Source: Candidatus Pacearchaeota archaeon (lineage in GTDB: Archaea > Nanobdellota > Nanobdellia > Pacearchaeales > GW2011-AR1). From it: a stretch of 13,080 bases of DNA. The translations under genes were made by a program, and so were the position numbers. The notes beneath the pieces were generated by a model. The model saw only the letters and a program-made list of their open reading frames with translations. It did no database searches and had not been told where the DNA came from. Positions 6,432-12,633 of the stretch are shown here, piece by piece (the stretch's first letter is position 1; each line of letters starts with the position of its first letter). The stretch is from the NCBI GenBank assembly GCA_003694055.1, contig RFLC01000127.1, forward strand, positions 1 through 13,080, written 5' to 3'.

Positions 6432-6469
6432 TCTATTTCTTTTAGAGCGCAAAGTCTTCCGGCAAATCT
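6432..6469 (+). terminator. Pyrimidine-rich convergent gap, possible terminator
   Basis: Right after the regulator's stop, TCTATTTCTTTTA (6432-6444) is T-rich on the plus strand, the usual archaeal termination signal. The 38-bp gap separates converging genes, so at least one terminator is expected here. No strong hairpin is seen. Confidence 0.35.
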
Positions 6470-7972
6470 CTAATGAATAATTTTTTCTATTGACAGCTGG
6501 AAGTTGTCGAAGATGTTCTCAACCTTCTTTCCTAGCACATCTTCTAGAACTGACTTTAGCTTGCGCAGGAAATCATCTATTGTTGACACTCCCTCAATAT
6601 TTCTGATTAGCTCTTTTATGTCCCTCAGACTGACACCCTCTAGGCCGTGCCCCATTATTGATTTGTTGCGCAGTTTTGTTAGAGGGTTCTCCTTTTGTTT
6701 TGTGTTCTCATCTGGTTTTGGATAGCCTGCGTTAAGCTGTTTGAAAAACTCTATGGCTGAGAAATACCTGCGAGTTTTCTCTTTGAAATTTGCGCGCTCT
6801 TTTTCAGAGAGCTTGTTCATTTCATTCTCGAGTACAGAACTCAAAAAGAAATAATAAAAATTCTTGCCTGAGTTCACAGACACATTTTCAAATTTTGAGA
6901 AGTAATACTCCTCATTTTTCTTTTGGAAAATTTCTGCGAAGTGGTGGAGATAGATACTTTCAAAGAATTTCTTACGCCCATGTGGGAGCAGATCCTTCTC
7001 AAAGCTCTTGTTAAATACTTCTTCGCCTTTGCTGTTGATTCTCTTGACCTTGTCTCTCTCATTCACAAGCCCTTTGGATTTTAGGAAGTCATACAAAAGT
7101 AGATGCCAGACAGCTTCTTCAATTCTCCATATCCTTCCAGCAACCTCCGCATATCTTCCTTGCTTTAGGCAGACAATTAGGTTAGAGTAAATCAACTCTA
7201 TACCAATGCTAGCTTTCTCTCGATAGTTTCTACCTTCTGGGATGGATGAAAGATTGTAGGCTGAGATTGCCCGTTCACACAACTCTTTTACTTGCTCATC
7301 TTCAGACATCAGGTTTTTGACAGCCATGAAATCGTACATCTTTAAGAATTCCCTAACTTTGTGCCGTAAAATGTGCCTCCTTAACTCTACAAAATTCTTT
7401 TCACTAACTTCTTGATTGTATTCTTTCACTTCATAAACTCTGACGCTAACATTTGAAGGAAGTGCAAACAATGTGGCAGTCTCAAGAGCGCTGTGCATTT
7501 GAGGAGTTCCTCCGGAAACCTCTGTAAACACTGCTTCGTAGGATTTAGCCAGCTCGTTCATTAAGTCAGAAAAGAAAGCTACTAATCTTGGGAAGTCCGT
7601 AGGGTCAAAACTTATGTATTTCAGTTTGACTTCGTAGTCTCGCGACAATATCTTTGTTATTATCTCTCCGAGATACAGGGTGTCCTTTTCGTTTCTTTCC
7701 TTCTGATTTGTGCACACCAAATAAACAATCCTTACGTTATGCTTTTTGATTTTCTCTAAGAACGGCGTGACTAGCGGAAGTTTTATGTGCTGGGAGTATT
7801 CGTCAAAGTTCTTAAGTATGTGCTCAGTAGCGCCGCGGAACGTTTTTTTATTGATGTAAATCATGTGAGTATTTCTATTTGTGTCATACCACTCTTCTCT
7901 TGTTTTCCATCCTTGCCACTCCTTGCCAAATGCTATATCACTCGTGCCAAGGGTTATGAGAGCGCATTTCAC
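6470..7972 (-). CDS. csm6: CARF-HEPN ribonuclease, Csm6-like (type III CRISPR ancillary effector)
   Basis: 500 residues. Proteins of this family are RNases switched on by cyclic oligoadenylate made by Cas10 after target RNA binding. The N-terminal 185 residues look like a CARF sensor: MKCALITLGTSD (1-12), VYLVCTNQKERNEKDT (83-98) and the ligand-loop motif SGGTPQM (153-159). A long helical region leads to a C-terminal HEPN domain with the active-site RX6H motif in LRNKSIMGHG (R435, H442), so the nuclease looks intact. The start is GTG at 7972, the first possible start after an in-frame TAG, with a TATA-like box 26 bp upstream (leaderless). No cas10, csm or cas6 gene is in the window; the CRISPR array is 4.7 kb away. 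A related Csx1/Cas02710-type CARF protein is the alternative. Confidence 0.85.
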   Translation of the reverse strand: MKCALITLGTSDIAFGKEWQGWKTREEWYDTNRNTHMIYINKKTFRGATEHILKNFDEYSQHIKLPLVTPFLEKIKKHNVRIVYLVCTNQKERNEKDTLYLGEIITKILSRDYEVKLKYISFDPTDFPRLVAFFSDLMNELAKSYEAVFTEVSGGTPQMHSALETATLFALPSNVSVRVYEVKEYNQEVSEKNFVELRRHILRHKVREFLKMYDFMAVKNLMSEDEQVKELCERAISAYNLSSIPEGRNYREKASIGIELIYSNLIVCLKQGRYAEVAGRIWRIEEAVWHLLLYDFLKSKGLVNERDKVKRINSKGEEVFNKSFEKDLLPHGRKKFFESIYLHHFAEIFQKKNEEYYFSKFENVSVNSGKNFYYFFLSSVLENEMNKLSEKERANFKEKTRRYFSAIEFFKQLNAGYPKPDENTKQKENPLTKLRNKSIMGHGLEGVSLRDIKELIRNIEGVSTIDDFLRKLKSVLEDVLGKKVENIFDNFQLSIEKIIH

Positions 7973-7993
7973 TTGCTAGCATGGCAGGACTTG

Positions 7994-8002
7994 TTAATAA
8001 AA
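7994..8002 (-). promoter_or_regulatory. TATA-like box for the csm6-like gene
   Basis: On the minus strand the sequence is TTTTATTAA, centred 26 bp before the GTG start at 7972. There is no Shine-Dalgarno before that GTG, so a leaderless message beginning with GTG is the likely arrangement. It also supports GTG as the true start. Confidence 0.45.
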
Positions 8003-8020
8003 TTTTTGAATTCTTCTAAA

Positions 8021-8053
8021 CCAGCGATGCAACACATTTTTATACATTGCTGG
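8021..8053. promoter_or_regulatory. polB TATA box flanked by 9-bp inverted repeat (possible operator)
   Basis: TTTTATAC (8038-8045) is centred 24-25 bp before the polB ATG (8066), giving a leaderless start. It is flanked by CCAGCGATG (8021-8029) and CATTGCTGG (8045-8053), inverted arms matching at 8 of 9 positions. A dimeric protein bound here would cover the TATA box. The site lies in the 93-bp divergent region shared with the csm6-like gene. Confidence 0.45.
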
Positions 8054-8065
8054 CTTTTTTAGGGC

Positions 8066-10414
8066 ATGAAAGGAATTATCACTTACCTTGACAGCGTTAG
8101 CGAGGGTGGCAAGACATATGTTCATGTTTATGGCAGACTATCCAACGGCAAATCTTTTCTTTGCGTCAAAGAGTTTTCTCCTTATTTTTACATTCGCGAG
8201 AGTGATTTGGGCGTGGCGAGGCGAGCGAAGCTTGAAGAGGGGTTTGAAGTTGAGAAGACAGAAAAGCGAAATAAAAATTTGGAGGGAGTTGCGAAGTTGG
8301 TTTTCAAGACAAAGCGAGGATTTTCGAGCGCTTACAAGGTTTTGCACAAAGTTATTGATGTGTATGAAGCTGATCTTTCGCCGCAGCAGAGATTCATGAT
8401 TGATAATGACCTCTACCTAGGAATTGAGATTGAGGGAGAGTGTGAGATTGGGGAAAGGGTTGATTGCGTTTTTGTTGAGCCAAAGTTAAAGCCTGCGGAT
8501 TCCGAAGGCGCCAAGCAAGTCAAGCTGCTCTCAATTGACACAGAGTCGGATAAGGGCAACAACAAGCTGTTTTGCATTGGACTTTACTCGCAAGATTTCA
8601 AGAGAATTTTTATGGTGACAAACCACAAGATAAAAGACGTAGTTGCTTGCAAAGACGAGCGCGAGTGTTTGGTGAAGTTTAGAGAGGAGCTATTGCGCTT
8701 TGACCCTGACATCATAACAGGCTGGAGCGTTGTGGATTTTGATTTTGTTTTGCTAAAGCAGTTGTTTGAGAAGCACAAACTTGATTTTGATTTGGGGAGG
8801 AACAACAAGAATTGCAGGATTAGGATTGAGAGCGATTTTTTCAGGGATTCGAGCATTGATGTTCCCGGCAGGCAGGTTCTCGATGCGCTGGCGCTAATCC
8901 GCGACCCAATTTTGCGCGACGCGCCATTGCTCCGCTCTGCAAAGTTTGACTCATTCTCTTTGCAAGATGTTTCTTCCTCTCTGCTTAACGAAACAAAAAC
9001 AATCAAAGGAAAGTCGCGCCACAAGGAAATAGAAAAACTCTATTACGCAAACACCTCTTCCTCGCATGCAAAGCTGGCTAGGTACAACTTGCAAGATTGT
9101 AGGTTGGTTTACGAAATTCTTCGCAAGACAAAGTTGATTGAGCTGGCATTTGAGCGAGCGCGCTTAACTGGCCTGACACTTGACAGGCTGAGGGGTTCAA
9201 TAGTTGCATTTGACTCGCTTTATATTCGCGAGGCAACTAAGCGAGGGTTTGTTTCTCCGACAACCAGCTACAAGCAAAAAGAGCGCCGCATCACCGGAGG
9301 GTTTGTGCTCTCGCCAAAAGAGGGAATTTACAAAAGCGTGGCGGTGCTGGACTTCAAGTCGCTGTATCCGTCGATAATCCGCACATTCAACATTGACCCG
9401 CTTTCGTATGTTGACAGACCGAACAAGAAGGAAAAGCAACTCATCATAGCTCCAAACGGCGCAGCGTTCAAGAACAGCGAAGGAGTTTTGCCGGAAATAA
9501 TCGCGAAGCTTGCGGCAGCGCGCGAAAAGGCGAAAAAGGAGAAGGACTTTTTGAAAAGCCATGCGATAAAAATTATAATGAACTCTTTCTTTGGAGTGCT
9601 TGCTTCTCCGAGTTGCAGGTATTTCAACTTGAACATCGCAAACGCAATCACAAGTTTCGGGCGTTTTATCATAAAGCTAACTGCGCAAAAAATCGAGGAA
9701 AAGGGCTATAAGGTGATTTACTCGGACACCGACTCAGTTTTTGTTGAGTTCAAAACAGACGAGAGAAAAGCGCTTGCGAAAGCAGAGGAATTGCAGAGAT
9801 ACATAAACGATTTTTACAAGAGCTTTGTTAGGGAGAGATATTCGCGAGAGTCTTATCTTTTCCTAGAGTTTGAGAAGCTTTATCTCGTGCTAATGATTCC
9901 GCCGACAAGGGGGAGGGAGCAAGCAGCCAAGAAGCGATACGCAGGGATTGTTAGGCGTCAAGGCAAAGAAGTGCTTGAGGTTGTTGGGTTGGAGGCGATA
10001 CGCGGGGATTGGACAGATGCCGCGAAGGAGTTTCAGCGCGAGCTATTGTTGAGGATTTTTCGAGGAGAGAAAGTTGAGAGGTTCATACGCGAGTATGTTT
10101 CAAAAATTAAGCAGGGCAAGATGGATGATAAATTAGTTTACCGTAAGGCGCTGCGGAAGGCGTTGGATGAGTACACCAAAACAACTCCTCCGCATGTGAA
10201 GGCGGCGAGGCAACTTGATAAACTCGAGACAAATGTTATTGAGTATTTCCAGACTATCGCAGGACCTGAGCCAGTGCAAAAGCTGAGGCACAAAATAGAC
10301 TATGAGCATTACATCAACAAGCAAATCAAAGTGATTGCAGAGCAAATTCTCTCATTGATTGGCAAGGATTTTGATTCAATTGTTCGCAATTCAACTCAGA
10401 AAAAATTATTTTAA
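8066..10414 (+). CDS. polB: Family-B DNA polymerase, resembling bacterial Pol II
   Basis: 782 residues, close to the 783 of E. coli Pol II. DNA-dependent DNA polymerase with 3'-5' proofreading. Exonuclease motifs: Exo I LSIDTES (D158, E160), Exo II GWSVVDFDF (D226) and Exo III YNLQD (Y340, D344). Polymerase motifs: A DFKSLYPSII (D429), B KIIMNSFFGVL (502-512) and C YSDTDS (D554, D556). Motif B and its surroundings resemble E. coli Pol II more than the usual archaeal replicative PolB, which has NSFYGY. The Asn common in Exo II is Ser here. The protein ends TQKKLF, a terminal clamp-binding-like QxxLF. The ATG is 25 bp from a TATA box (leaderless). It is divergent from the csm6-like gene. All catalytic acids are present. 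Confidence 0.95.
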   Translation: MKGIITYLDSVSEGGKTYVHVYGRLSNGKSFLCVKEFSPYFYIRESDLGVARRAKLEEGFEVEKTEKRNKNLEGVAKLVFKTKRGFSSAYKVLHKVIDVYEADLSPQQRFMIDNDLYLGIEIEGECEIGERVDCVFVEPKLKPADSEGAKQVKLLSIDTESDKGNNKLFCIGLYSQDFKRIFMVTNHKIKDVVACKDERECLVKFREELLRFDPDIITGWSVVDFDFVLLKQLFEKHKLDFDLGRNNKNCRIRIESDFFRDSSIDVPGRQVLDALALIRDPILRDAPLLRSAKFDSFSLQDVSSSLLNETKTIKGKSRHKEIEKLYYANTSSSHAKLARYNLQDCRLVYEILRKTKLIELAFERARLTGLTLDRLRGSIVAFDSLYIREATKRGFVSPTTSYKQKERRITGGFVLSPKEGIYKSVAVLDFKSLYPSIIRTFNIDPLSYVDRPNKKEKQLIIAPNGAAFKNSEGVLPEIIAKLAAAREKAKKEKDFLKSHAIKIIMNSFFGVLASPSCRYFNLNIANAITSFGRFIIKLTAQKIEEKGYKVIYSDTDSVFVEFKTDERKALAKAEELQRYINDFYKSFVRERYSRESYLFLEFEKLYLVLMIPPTRGREQAAKKRYAGIVRRQGKEVLEVVGLEAIRGDWTDAAKEFQRELLLRIFRGEKVERFIREYVSKIKQGKMDDKLVYRKALRKALDEYTKTTPPHVKAARQLDKLETNVIEYFQTIAGPEPVQKLRHKIDYEHYINKQIKVIAEQILSLIGKDFDSIVRNSTQKKLF

Positions 10415-10444
10415 GTCTTGGTTTTGCGTTGTTAGCTTGGATTT
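10415..10444 (+). terminator. T-rich convergent gap after polB, possible terminator
   Basis: The 30 bp between the polB stop and the stop of the converging minus-strand ORF are T-rich on the plus strand (CTTGGTTTTGC, then GATTTTTAG spilling into the ORF). This is consistent with U-tract termination, and no hairpin is evident. Confidence 0.3.
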
Positions 10445-10660
10445 TTAGCGGGACTTCTGGGATTTTGAATAGCCTGGCTTTGAGACCTCTCCAGTTCGGT
10501 AATATAACTTTATTAGTGCGTCTTTGACCTGCGCTTTATCAACAGGGGCTCTTATCACATCGAAATAAGAGGCGACACGCAACTGAGTTTCCATCCTTCT
10601 ATAGGTATTAATTAAGACCCTAATAAGATTTCCACGACTATTAATTATAGGCCTATTCAT
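10445..10660 (-). CDS. Small ORF of uncertain status that contains a CRISPR repeat fragment
   Basis: 71 codons. The ATG overlaps the stop of the upstream Cys-rich protein gene by 8 nt (ATGAATAG), so it could be the third gene of that operon. Residues 19-26 (INTYRRME) are encoded by a piece of CRISPR repeat. An internal ATG at 10594, lying in that repeat, would give 49 residues. The C-terminal half is basic (KALIKLY-like helix, then Gly/Ser/Lys-rich tail ending KSQKSR). The stretch KAQVKDALIKLY faintly recalls ribosomal protein L23, but too weakly to name it. It may instead be a chance frame through a decayed CRISPR remnant. Confidence 0.35.
   Translation of the reverse strand: MNRPIINSRGNLIRVLINTYRRMETQLRVASYFDVIRAPVDKAQVKDALIKLYYRTGEVSKPGYSKSQKSR
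10549..10571 (-). other. Hairpin directly behind the solo CRISPR repeat
   Basis: CTCTTAT (10549-10555) is the exact reverse complement of ATAAGAG (10565-10571), with a 9-nt loop. On the minus strand it lies 15 nt after the repeat fragment, where a crRNA guide would sit. It could stabilise the 3' end of a short crRNA-like transcript, or be incidental within an ORF. Confidence 0.4.
10587..10609 (-). repeat. Isolated CRISPR repeat fragment (23 of 30 nt identical)
   Basis: Plus-strand bases 10587-10609 are identical to the first 23 nt of the array repeat (from GTTTCCATCC to TAGGTATT) and then diverge (AATTAAG instead of TTTCAAC). In the inferred crRNA direction (minus) this is the 3' 23 nt of the repeat, so the handle-type end ATGGAAAC is intact. 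It stands 2.0 kb from the array with no second copy beside it. Chance identity over 23 nt is negligible. It may be the relic of a former array or a solo-repeat regulatory RNA. Confidence 0.9.
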
Positions 10661-12029
10661 TATCTGGAACGCACTCGAAATTATAACAGCGGTATCCGTA
10701 TTTGCAATCCCAGTTTCTCTTGCACTCTATACAATAACTCTTTTCTGCCTTTCTAAATGAATAGCACAACATATTGCCAAATCTATTATTGGCCGTAGTT
10801 TCATGGCATTTGTCTCTGCTCGCTTTATCTGAGCAGTCCATGAATTTTTCTAGAACTTCTAATTTAACGCATCTCTTTTCCTGGCAGACATATCCTTCTT
10901 TACAATTTTTCTTAAATACGCTACACTCAATACATTCCCTATTATGATTACAGATTTTTGTATTATTTATGCAACCTTCGCAAGGTTTGGTGCACTCTGA
11001 ATCAGCTTTACATTCATCCTTTACACATTTGTTTTTTCTACAATGATATCCTTCTTTGCACTGCGTATGTTTTTCACCGACCCAAGAGTTACCTCCATCA
11101 CATTCTACACATTTAGTGAAATATCCTTGGACTCGTGCACTACAAAAATAGTGTCCTAGAAGGCAATTAGAGCAGGGCTTGTCGGCACACTCTACATGGT
11201 TTGCACATTCCACAGGAAAGCAAGACTTATTAATCCCCGTCCACGATATTAAAGGAGTAGGACCCCTAGGATATGGGTGTGGAGTAATACATTCTAATCT
11301 CTTTCCTGTAACTTTAATGGTTTTGCTAATTGTTGCTAAGGGTTTGTACCTGCTTCTATCTCTAACAAACGACTCAAAAAAACGTGAAATAGATGACCCT
11401 TCAGTTAATTTATGGGAGAATCTCCCTGTTTTGCATGGATAACTACTTCCAGGTGCAAAGATGGAGTAAAGATAGCTGCAATTAAAAACATAAATTGTAA
11501 AGTTATACTCGCCTGGCGAAAGAAAGTAATCTAACTCATCTGCTTTGTATATGTATTCAGGAGGTAGGGACCATCCAGTAATATAACCCTTTTCTCTCAC
11601 AAATATTCTCTTTGGAGAATATGGAGTATCAGGCCATATAGCAAATGCACCGATAGGATATCCTCCACGATTTAGCGAGCTATTCAAACCTTTTGAGCTT
11701 AGATTTTCTACATAGGCTGTGTAAATGTGTTCTTTGGACAATGAAGTGCTTAGGTCATGTAGGATAAGGGACTCAAAGGGCTCCCCTGCATAAGTTATGT
11801 TAAGTGTTAAATTGAACGACTCGCCGACTGCATAAACATCTTTTTTTGTAGATAGTGTTAGGAGAAGCTTTCCATCCATGGCTTTAACTTGTTTTATGCT
11901 TCCTCCAGCGAATTCTTTATTTTCTTCGTTTCCTTTTTTTGAACCATGATCTGAGAAAGTAAAGTAAAGTGTTACTGATCCAATAATAAGAATAATGGGA
12001 ACAAGCCCTACCCACCAATACCTTTTCAT
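10653..12029 (-). CDS. Secreted or surface-anchored Cys-rich protein
   Basis: 458 residues. An N-terminal MKR plus hydrophobic stretch (about 4-26) is an uncleaved signal anchor or signal peptide, so the bulk is outside the cell. Residues 50-245 are beta-rich and carry six N-x-S/T sequons (N73, N77, N109, N116, N176, N183); N267 and N355 add more. From 270 on there are about 29 cysteines, with three repeats of the pattern CxxC...C-x-x-GYxCxxxxC (307-335, 366-387, 433-453). These are likely small disulfide modules. Function is unknown; adhesion or cell-surface interaction is a guess. The ATG is 18 nt after the membrane-protein gene upstream (operon). Its codons are clearly more A/T-rich than those of ileS or polB, suggesting accessory origin. 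Confidence 0.85.
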   Translation of the reverse strand: MKRYWWVGLVPIILIIGSVTLYFTFSDHGSKKGNEENKEFAGGSIKQVKAMDGKLLLTLSTKKDVYAVGESFNLTLNITYAGEPFESLILHDLSTSLSKEHIYTAYVENLSSKGLNSSLNRGGYPIGAFAIWPDTPYSPKRIFVREKGYITGWSLPPEYIYKADELDYFLSPGEYNFTIYVFNCSYLYSIFAPGSSYPCKTGRFSHKLTEGSSISRFFESFVRDRSRYKPLATISKTIKVTGKRLECITPHPYPRGPTPLISWTGINKSCFPVECANHVECADKPCSNCLLGHYFCSARVQGYFTKCVECDGGNSWVGEKHTQCKEGYHCRKNKCVKDECKADSECTKPCEGCINNTKICNHNRECIECSVFKKNCKEGYVCQEKRCVKLEVLEKFMDCSDKASRDKCHETTANNRFGNMLCYSFRKAEKSYCIECKRNWDCKYGYRCYNFECVPDNE

Positions 12030-12047
12030 TTTTAATTGAATCTTGAA

Positions 12048-12476
12048 TCAGGCGCTAGGAAAAGCCTCCTTCACACTTTTGCTGAATATCAAGTAGCATC
12101 CGATCAGTGCATTAACCAAAAGAGAAAAACTTGCTATAACTCCGAAGCCTATTGCATATATTAACCATCCATTTAAAAGGACGCCAATAGCTGATAAGAC
12201 AATTGCAATTATTCTCCCCCAGTTCCTACCGGCCCATAGACCATAAGCAGAAAAACCAGTTATCAAAGCATAAGCCAAGAGAAGAACTCCAGCTACGAGG
12301 ATACTTCCACCGAGAAAACTCCCTAGCGCCCCAAGCGCTTCGTTTTCTGCACCTGTGCTAACACTAGCAATCAACCCTCCTCCTAGTAAGAGCAGGATAG
12401 AAAAAAGCAACGTTCCTACAGCGCTGATATAATACCAAACAGAGATAACTTTCACAAGGGTGGGAACCTCGCTCAT
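12048..12476 (-). CDS. Four-helix integral membrane protein, function unknown
   Basis: 142 residues with four hydrophobic helices (about 13-37, 53-80, 85-107, 110-131). The short cytoplasmic-type signature GLWAGRNWGRIIAI (79-92) between helices 2 and 3 is common in small tetraspan membrane proteins of prokaryotes. There are no catalytic residues and no signal peptide beyond helix 1. It starts at ATG 12476 behind a proper Shine-Dalgarno GAGGTG (12489-12484 on minus, 7-nt gap) and a TATA box. It is the first gene of the operon that continues with the secreted Cys-rich protein, so it may be a membrane partner of that protein. I cannot assign a role. Confidence 0.85.
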   Translation of the reverse strand: MSEVPTLVKVISVWYYISAVGTLLFSILLLLGGGLIASVSTGAENEALGALGSFLGGSILVAGVLLLAYALITGFSAYGLWAGRNWGRIIAIVLSAIGVLLNGWLIYAIGFGVIASFSLLVNALIGCYLIFSKSVKEAFPSA

Positions 12477-12483
12477 TTACGCG

Positions 12484-12519
12484 CACCTCGTACAGATGGC
12501 GCATCAGTCTTATTTAAAT
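12484..12519 (-). promoter_or_regulatory. Promoter and Shine-Dalgarno of the membrane/Cys-rich protein operon
   Basis: On the minus strand ATTTAAATA (12519-12511) is centred 39 bp before the ATG at 12476. The transcript should start near 12489, leaving a leader of about 12 nt that contains GAGGTG (12489-12484), complementary to the 16S 3' end. Unlike mscS, polB and csm6, this gene uses a ribosome binding site. Confidence 0.55.
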
Positions 12520-12539
12520 GTTTCTGTGGCTTAAGAGAC

Positions 12540-12573
12540 ACGAGCGGGTTATGTTGGAGTTGCAAACCCTCGT
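12540..12573. other. Imperfect inverted repeat at the left flank of the CRISPR array
   Basis: ACGAG-CG-GGTT (12540-12550) pairs with AACCCTCGT (12565-12573) through nine base pairs, with a 2-nt bulge and a 14-nt loop. If the array is transcribed leftward, this is a candidate stop signal for the pre-crRNA, though no U-run follows it. The rest of 12574-12633 is A/T-rich without a gene. Confidence 0.3.
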
Positions 12574-12610
12574 TAACTTAACTTCAATTAATAACTCAAA
12601 ATTAAATTAG

Positions 12611-12620
12611 AATATATAAG
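12611..12620 (+). promoter_or_regulatory. TATA-like box facing into the CRISPR array
   Basis: AATATATAAG lies 14 bp before the first repeat in an A/T-rich tract. On the plus strand it would start transcription near 12641, inside the first repeat. This either marks a leader on the left, opposite to what the repeat sequence suggests, or could make RNA antisense to the crRNAs. Confidence 0.35.
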
Positions 12621-12633
12621 TCAGCATCAAGCT

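Noticed and set aside
10445..10594. Ribosomal protein L23 fragment
   Set aside because: The likeness is limited to KAQVKDALIKLY. The surrounding residues do not follow the family, and one residue must be shifted.
10610..10653. A second, more decayed CRISPR repeat before the solo fragment (CCTATA ... GTGGAAAT on the minus strand)
   Set aside because: Only scattered short matches needing a 5-nt insertion, and the spacing of about 47 nt is well short of the 68-74 nt repeat period.
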